A model generated the notes under the pieces. That model had not been told where the DNA came from. It did no database searches and was given only the letters and a program-made list of their open reading frames with translations. Below, in pieces: positions 57,211 to 64,000 of a stretch of DNA of 64,000 nt; the stretch's first letter is position 1, and each line of letters begins with the position of its first letter. The stretch is from Megalopta genalis (lineage: Eukaryota; Arthropoda; Insecta; Hymenoptera; Halictidae). A program made the position numbers and the translations under genes. The DNA is taken from contig NW_027476785.1 of NCBI RefSeq assembly GCF_051020955.1, positions 1 through 64,000 on the forward strand, given 5' to 3'.

Positions 57211-59189
57211 AGCATCAAATCCAAGCGAAACACATGATTTAGCTTCAAATCAATGCGATGTAGAATGTTTAGCTTCAAACACACGCGAAAGAAATGATTT
57301 AACATCAGGTACATGCGATATAAGTGATATAGCTTCAAATGTAAGAGAAGCACAAACGAGTTAGCTTCAAATCCATGCGAAACACATGATTTAGATTCAA
57401 ATCAATGCGATGTAGAAGGTTTAGCTTCAAATCCATGCGAAACAAATGATTTAACATCAGGTAGTTGCGATATAAGTGATAAAGCTTCAAATGCAGACGA
57501 AACAAACGAGTTAGCTTCAAATCCAAACGAAACACATGATTCAGCTTAAAATAAATGCGATATAGAAGGTTTAGCTTCAAATCCATGCGACACAATTGAT
57601 ATAGCATTAGATACTTGCGATATAAGAGATATAGCTTCAAATGCAGACGAATCAAACGAGTTAGCTTCAAATCCAAGCGAAACACATGATTCAGCGTCAA
57701 ATCAATGCGGTATAGAAGGTTTAGCTTCAAATCCATGTGACACAAATGATATAGCTTTAGATAATTGCGATATAAGAGATATAGCATCAAATGCAGACGA
57801 ATCAAACGAGTTAGCTTCATATCGAAGCGAATCACATGATTTAGCTTCAAATCATTGCGATGTAGAAGGTTTAACTTCAAATCCATGCGAAACAAATGAT
57901 TTACTTTCAAACGCTTGGGATATATGTGATATAGCTTCAAATGCAGACGAAATAAACGAGTTAGCTCCAAATCCAAGCGAAACACATGATAGAGCTGCAA
58001 ATCATTGCGATATACAAGGTTTAGCTTCAAATCCATGCGACACAAATGATATAGCTTCAGATTCTTGCGATATAAGAGATATAGCTTCAAATGCAGACGA
58101 AACAAACGAGTTAGCTTCAAATCCATGCGAAGCACATGATTTAGCTTCAAATCATTTCGAAGTAGAAGGATTAGATTCTAATCTATGCGAAACAAATGAT
58201 TTAACATCAGATAGTTGCGATATAAGTGATATAGCTTCAAATGCAAGTGAAACAAACGAGTTAGCTTCAAATCCATGCGAAACACATGATTTAACTTCAA
58301 ATTAATGCGATATAGAAGGTTTAGCTTCAAATCCATGCGACACATATGATATAGCTTCAGATACTTGCGATATAAGAGATATAGCTTCAAATGCAGACGA
58401 AACAAACGAGTTAGCTTTAAATCAATGCGAAACACATGATTTAGCTGCAAATCATTGCGATATTGAAGGTTTAGCTTCAAATCCAGGCGACACAAATGAT
58501 ATAGCTTCAGATACGTGCGATGTAAGAGATATAGCTTCAAATGCAGACGAAACAAACGAGTTAGCTTCAAATCATTTCGAAGTAGAAGGATTAGATTCAA
58601 ATCTATGCGAAACAAATGATTTAACATCAGATAGTTGCGATATAAGTGATATAGCTTCAAATGCAAGAGAAACAAACGAGTTAGCTTCAAATCACTGCGA
58701 AACACATGATTTAGCTGCAAATCAATGCAGTGTTGAAGATTTAGCTTCAAATCCATTCGAAACAAATGATTTAACATCACATAGTTGCGATATAAGTGAT
58801 TTAGCTCCAAATGCAGACGAAACAAACTAGATAGCTTCAACTCCAAGCGAAACACATGATTTAGCTTCAAATCAATGCGATGTAGAAGGTTTAGCTTCAA
58901 ATCCATGCGAAACAAATGATTGAACATCAGGTACATGCGATATAAGTGATATAGCTTCAAATGCAAGAGAAACACAAACGAGTTAACTTCATATCCAAGC
59001 GAAAGACATGATTTAGCTTTAAATCAATGCGATGTAGAATGTTTAGCTTCAAATACACACGAAACACATGATTTAGCTTCAAATCAATGCGATAGAGAAG
59101 GTTTAGCTTCAAATCCAAGCGAAACACATGATTTAGCTTCAAATCAATGCGATGTAGAAGGTTTAGCTTCAAATCCATGCGATACAAAT

Positions 59190-60215
59190 GATTTAGCTTC
59201 AGATACTTGCGATATAAGAGATATAGCTTCAAATGCAGACGAAACAAACGAGTCAGCTTCATATCCAAGCGAAAGACATGATTTAGCTTTAAATCAATGC
59301 GATGTAGAAGGTTTAGCTTCAAATCCATGCGAAACAAATGATTTAACATCAGATAGTTGCGATATAAGAGATACAGCTTCAAATGCAATAGAAACACAAA
59401 CGAGTTAGCTTCAAAGCCATGCAAAACAGATGTTTATGCTTCAGAATAATGCCATATAGAAGGTTTAGCTTCAAATCCATGCGACACAAATGATTTAACA
59501 TCAAATAGTTGCGATATAAGGGATATAGCTTCAAATGCAGACGAAACAAACTAGATAGCATCAAATCCAAGCGAAACACATGATTTAGCTTCAAATCAAT
59601 GCGATGTAGAATGTTTAGCTTCAAATACACGCGAAACACATGATTTAGCTTCATATCAAAGCGATATAGAAGGTTTAGCTTCAAATCCATACGAAACACA
59701 TGATTCAGCTGCAAATAAATGCGATATAGAAGATTTAGGTTCAAATCCATGCGAAACAAATGATTTAGCTTCAGATACTTGCGATATAAGAGATATAGCT
59801 TCAAATGCAGACGAAACAAACGAGTCAGATTCAAATCCATGCGAAACACATGATTGAGCTGCAAATCAATGCGATGTAGAAGATTTAGCTTCAAATCCAA
59901 GCGAAACACATGATTTAGCTTTAAATCAATGCGATGTAGAAGGTTTAGCTTCAAATCCATGCGAAACAAATGATTTAACATCAGGTACATGTGATATAAG
60001 TGATATAGCTTCAAATGCAAGAGAAACACAAAAGAGTTAGCTTCAAATCCATGCGAAACACATGATTTAGATTCAAATCAATGCGATGTAGAAGGTTTTG
60101 CTTCAAATCCATGCGAAACAAATGATTTAACATCAGACAGTTGCGATATAAGTGATATAGCTTCAAATGCAGACGAAACAAACGAGATAGTTTCAAATCC
60201 TAGCGAAACACATGA
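59190..60215. repeat. ~1 kb segment repeated at 62,975-64,000
   Basis: Offset is 3,785 bp. Both copies hold gcaatagaaacacaaacgag (59,385 and 63,170), cagatgtttatgcttcag and gatataagggatatagc. The match still holds at the last base, so the true length is unknown. Confidence 0.87.
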
Positions 60216-61868
60216 TTTAGATTCAAATCAATGCGATTTAGAAGGTTTAGCTTCAAATCCACGCGACACAAATGATATAGCTTCAGATACTTGCGATATA
60301 AGAGATATAGCTTCAAATGCAGACGAAACAAACGAGATGGCTTCAAATCCAAGCGAAACACATGATTTAGCTTTAAATCAATGCGATGTAGAAGGTTTAG
60401 CTTCAAATCCATGCGAAACAAATGATTTATCATCAGGTACATGTGATATAAGTGATATAGCTTCAAATGCAAGAGAAACACAAACGAGTTAGCTTCAAAT
60501 CCATGCGAAACACATGATTTAGATTCAAATCAATGCGATGTAGAAGGTTTTGCTTCAAATCCATGCGAAACAAATGATTTAACATCAGTCAGTTGCGATA
60601 TTAGTGATATAGCTTCAAATGCAGACGAAACAAACGAGATAGTTTCAAATCCAAGCGAAACACATGATTTAGATTCAAATCAATGCGATTTAGAAGGTTT
60701 AGCTTCAAATCCACGCGACACAAATGATATAGCTTCAGATACTTGCGATATAAGAGATATAGCTTCAAATGCAGACGAAACAAACGAGTAAGCTTCAAAT
60801 CCATGCGAAACAAATGATTTAGCTTCAAACACGTGGGATATAAGTGATATAGCTTCAAATGCAGACGAAGCAAACGAGTGAGCTTCAAATCCACGCGAAA
60901 CACATGATTTAGCTTCAAATCAATGCGGTAGAGAAGGTTTAGCTTCAAATCCATGCGAAACAAATGATTTAGCTTCAAACACTTGGGATATATGTGATAC
61001 AGCTTCAAATGCAGACGAAACAAACGAGTTAGCTTCAAATCCATGCGAAACACATGATTTAGCTTCAAATCAATTCGAAGCAGAAGGATTAGCTTCAAAT
61101 CATTGCGATACAAATGATTTAGCATCAGGTACATGCGATATAAGTGATATAGCGTCAAATGCAGGAGGAACAAACGAGTTGGCTTCAAATCCATGCAAAA
61201 CACATGATTATGCTTCAAATGAATTCTATGTAGAAGGTTTAGCTTCAAATCCATTCGACACAAATGAATAAGCTTCAGATACTTGCGATATAAGTGATAT
61301 AGCTATAAATGCAGACGAACCAACGGGTTAGCATCATATTCAAGCGAAACACATGATTTAGCTCTAAATCAATGCGATGTAGAAGGTTTAGCTTCAAATC
61401 CATGCGAAACAAATGATTTAGATTCAAATCAATGCGATGTAGAATGTTTAGCTTCAAATCCATGCGAAACAAATGACTTAACATCAGATAGTTGCGATAT
61501 AAGTGATATAGCTTCAAATGCAGGAGAAACAAACGAGTTAGCTTCAAATCCATGCAAAACAGATGACTATGCTTCAAAAAATGCTATATAGAAGGTTTAG
61601 CTTCAAATCCATGCGACACAAATGATTTAGCTTTAAATCAATGCGATGTACAAGGTATAGATTCAAATACATGCGAAACAAATGATTTAGCTTCAAACAC
61701 TTGGGATTTATGTGATACAGCTTCAAATGCAGACGAAACAACAAGTTAGCATCATATTCAAGCGAAACACATGATTTAGCTTTAAATCAATGCGATGTAG
61801 AAGGTTTAGCTTCAAATCCATGCGAAACAAGTGATTCAACATCAGGTAGTTGCGATATAAGTGATATA

Positions 61869-62198
61869 GCTGCAAAGGCAGTGGAAACAAACGAGTTAGC
61901 TTCAAATCAATGCGAAACACATGATTTAGCTGCAAATCAATGCAGTGGTGAAGGTTTAGCTTCAAAACCATGCGACACAAATGATTGAGCTGCAAATCAA
62001 TGCGATGTAGAAGATTTAGCTTCAAATCCATGCGAAACAAATGATTTAGCATCAGACAGTTGCGATATAAGTGATATAGCTGCAAAGGCAGTGGAAACAA
62101 ACGAGTTAGCTTCAAATCAATGCGAAACACATGATTTAGCTGCAAATCAATGCAGTGGTGAAGGTTTAGCTTCAAATCCATGCGACACAAATGATATA
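61869..62198. repeat. 210 bp-spaced repeat with ggcagtggaaac monomers
   Basis: The rare monomer beginning gctgcaaaggcagtggaaac occurs at 61,869 and 62,079, exactly 210 bp apart. Each is followed by three matching monomers, including the caatgcagtggtgaagg variant. It is a second example of a seven-monomer step, independent of the one at 13,381. Confidence 0.85.
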
Positions 62199-62318
62199 GC
62201 TTCAGATACTTGCGATATAAGTGATTTAGCTCCAAATGCAGACGAAACAAACGAGATGGCTTCAAATCCAAGCGAAACACATGATTTAGCTTCAAATCAA
62301 TGCGATGTAGAAGGTTTA
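62169..62318 (+). repeat. Exemplar 150 bp higher-order unit (A-B-C-D-E)
   Basis: This is a clean copy of the five-monomer unit: A 62169-62198, B 62199-62228, C 62229-62258, D 62259-62288, E 62289-62318. A second complete unit follows directly at 62319-62468. Read in the plus frame the monomers give the decapeptide series ASNPCDTNDI, ASDTCDISDL, APNADETNEM, ASNPSETHDL, ASNQCDVEGL. This shows how the types differ, not that the DNA is coding. Monomer types within one unit differ at roughly a fifth to two fifths of positions, whereas the same type in neighbouring units differs far less, which is the definition of a higher-order repeat. Confidence 0.93.
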
Positions 62319-62740
62319 GCTTCAAATCCATGCGATACAAATGATTTAGCTTCAGATACTTGCGATATAAGAGATATAGCTTCAAATGCAGACGAAACAA
62401 ACGAGTTAGCTTCATATCCAAGCGAAAGACATGATTTAGCTTTAAATCAATGCGATGTAGAAGGTTTAGCTTCAAATCCATGCGAAACAAATGATTTAAC
62501 ATCAGGTACATACGATATAAGTGATATAGCATCAAATGCAAGAGAAACACAAACGAGTTAGCTTCATATCCAAGCGAAAGACATGATTTAGCTTTAAATC
62601 AATGCGATGTAGAAGGTTTAGCTTCAAATCCATACGAAACATATGATTTAACATCAGATAGTTGCGATATAAGTGATATAGCTTCAAATGCAGACGAAAC
62701 AAACTAGATAGCATCAAATCCATCCGAAACACATGATTTA

Positions 62741-62860
62741 GCTTCAAATCAATGCGATGTAGAATGTTTAGCTTCAAATACACGCGAAACACATGATTTA
62801 GCTTCAAATCAATGCGATGTAGAATGTTTAGCTTCAAATACACGCGAAACACATGATTTA
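62741..62860. repeat. Perfect 60 bp tandem duplication
   Basis: 62,741-62,800 and 62,801-62,860 are identical. Each holds an E-type monomer with gatgtagaatgttta and a D-type monomer on an aatacacgcg backbone. The equivalent places at about 59,596 and 63,376 have one copy, so this is a very young two-monomer gain. Confidence 0.93.
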
Positions 62861-62974
62861 GCTTCAAATCAATGCGATATAGAAGGTTTAGCTTCAAATC
62901 CATACGAAACACATGATTCAGCTGCAAATAATAGCGATATAGAAGATTTAGGTTCAAATCCATGCGAAACAAAT

Positions 62975-64000
62975 GATTTAGCTTCAGATACTTGCGATAT
63001 AAGAGATATAGCTTCAAATGCAGACGAAACAAACGAGTCAGCTTCATATCCAAGCGAAAGACATGATTTAGCTTTAAATCAATGCGATGTAGAAGGTTTA
63101 GCTTCAAATCCATGCGAAACAAATGATTTAACATCAGATAGTTGCGATATAAGAGATACAGCTTCAAATGCAATAGAAACACAAACGAGTTAGCTTCAAA
63201 GCCATGCAAAACAGATGTTTATGCTTCAGAATAATGCCATATAGAAGGTTTAGCTTCAAATCCATGCGACACAAATGATTTAACATCAAATAGTTGCGAT
63301 ATAAGGGATATAGCTTCAAATGCAGACGAAACAAACTAGATAGCATCAAATCCAAGCGAAACACATGATTTAGCTTCAAATCAATGCGATGTAGAATGTT
63401 TAGCTTCAAATACACGCGAAACACATGATTTAGCTTCATATCAAAGCGATATAGAAGGTTTAGCTTCAAATCCATACGAAACACATGATTCAGCTGCAAA
63501 TAAATGCGATATAGAAGATTTAGGTTCAAATCCATGCGAAACAAATGATTTAGCTTCAGATACTTGCGATATAAGAGATATAGCTTCAAATGCAGACGAA
63601 ACAAACGAGTCAGATTCAAATCCATGCGAAACACATGATTGAGCTGCAAATCAATGCGATGTAGAAGATTTAGCTTCAAATCCAAGCGAAACACATGATT
63701 TAGCTTTAAATCAATGCGATGTAGAAGGTTTAGCTTCAAATCCATGCGAAACAAATGATTTAACATCAGGTACATGTGATATAAGTGATATAGCTTCAAA
63801 TGCAAGAGAAACACAAAAGAGTTAGCTTCAAATCCATGCGAAACACATGATTTAGATTCAAATCAATGCGATGTAGAAGGTTTTGCTTCAAATCCATGCG
63901 AAACAAATGATTTAACATCAGACAGTTGCGATATAAGTGATATAGCTTCAAATGCAGACGAAACAAACGAGATAGTTTCAAATCCAAGCGAAACACATGA
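62975..64000. repeat. Right-hand copy of the 59,190 segment, cut by the window edge
   Basis: This is near-identical to 59,190-60,215. The one difference noticed close to the right end is ccaagcg here against cctagcg at 60,199. Confidence 0.87.

Larger units (their letters stand above)
1..64000. repeat. 30 bp satellite array with 150 bp higher-order repeat, filling the window
   Basis: The entire window is a head-to-tail array in one orientation. Each 30 bp monomer starts with gcttcaaat (or gcttcagat), carries a type-specific 18 bp core and ends in tta or ata. The cores are: A ccatgcgaaacaaatgat, B acttgcgatataagtgat, C gcagacgaaacaaacgag, D ccatgcgaaacacatgat (often ccaagcg), E caatgcgatgtagaaggt. 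The usual order A-B-C-D-E gives a 150 bp HOR. The monomer phase moves only from 12 to 15 (modulo 30) between the two ends, so indels that are not multiples of 30 are rare and nearly cancel. No inversion, unique insertion or transposon was seen. Satellite DNA in heterochromatin is the natural reading; centromeric or subtelomeric location is inference. An expanded minisatellite inside a former gene is a possible alternative origin. Confidence 0.97.
55060..64000. repeat. Block IV, right-hand part of the array
   Basis: This is the same monomer family, with dense 2 bp insertion markers (55,747, 56,019, 57,341, 58,963, 59,385, 60,017, 60,469, 62,538, 63,170, 63,802). The gagatttgtttc marker is absent. 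It is composed of overlapping duplications with periods of 1,472, 3,216 and 3,785 bp. The array runs on beyond base 64,000. Confidence 0.78.

Noticed and set aside
1..64000. CRISPR array (30 bp repeats at regular spacing)
   Set aside because: There are no unique spacers. The repeats abut directly, and there are no cas genes or leader.
1..64000. CENP-B box-like motif around tttcgcatggattt on the minus strand
   Set aside because: It shares only the ttcg start with the CENP-B box core. The required A and the CGGG part are missing.
1..64000. Telomere-type repeat
   Set aside because: The 30 bp unit contains no short G-rich telomeric motif.
1..64000. CACATG in D-type monomers as an E-box regulatory array
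   Set aside because: Six-base CANNTG matches arise by chance and are simply multiplied by the repeat. There is no nearby gene or promoter to regulate.
1..64000. tRNA, rRNA or other structured RNA genes
   Set aside because: No cloverleaf, conserved rRNA stretch or other non-satellite sequence was seen anywhere.
1..64000. Ciliate-type code in which stops are read as amino acids, rescuing one long gene
   Set aside because: Frame-changing indels (1, 2 and 5 bp) at many places still break every frame, and nothing else points to such an organism.

Overview
The whole 64 kb window is one uninterrupted tandem-repeat (satellite) array. I see no unique sequence, no convincing gene, no RNA gene and no mobile element. 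The monomer is 30 bp and begins with a near-constant gcttcaaat. Five monomer types, called A to E here, usually follow one another in the order A-B-C-D-E, giving a 150 bp higher-order repeat (HOR). About 2,130 monomers, or roughly 425 HOR equivalents, fit in the window. The 150 bp consensus is about 36% GC. The array starts and ends inside monomers, so it continues beyond both edges.

The organism is most likely a eukaryote with an AT-rich genome, because satellite arrays of this length and hierarchy are typical of eukaryotic heterochromatin. The species cannot be told from the sequence. A bacterial giant repeat protein is unlikely, because every reading frame is broken repeatedly by stop codons and by 1, 2 or 5 bp indels that are shared between copies.

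Layout. (1) 1-13,380 is built from repeats of about 3.8 and 2.8 kb; 1-5,920 is duplicated at 6,590-12,511, with a further overlapping tandem copy running to 13,380. (2) 13,380-15,700 is more diverged, with a local 210 bp (seven-monomer) repeat. (3) 15,700-30,940 contains superunits of about 2.75-2.8 kb (18,095, 20,850), a chimeric short unit (23,636), an expanded unit (24,354) and another unit (28,997). (4) 30,940-55,060 is a subfamily marked by a shared 2 bp and a shared 1 bp insertion; it includes a nearly identical 5.2 kb duplication, 43,017-48,200 to 49,804-54,990. (5) 55,060-64,000 holds repeats with periods of 1,472, 3,216 and 3,785 bp, and small 60 and 210 bp events.

Long open stretches exist on both strands (up to 796 codons on the minus strand, 309 on the plus strand). 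They are expected by chance: 30 is divisible by three, and three of the six frames of the consensus contain no stop. They are not called as genes. What the window does record is the history of a satellite: monomer divergence, HOR formation, segmental amplification, and local homogenisation that can be followed through shared indels. All repeat limits were found by eye and are approximate to about one monomer unless stated otherwise.
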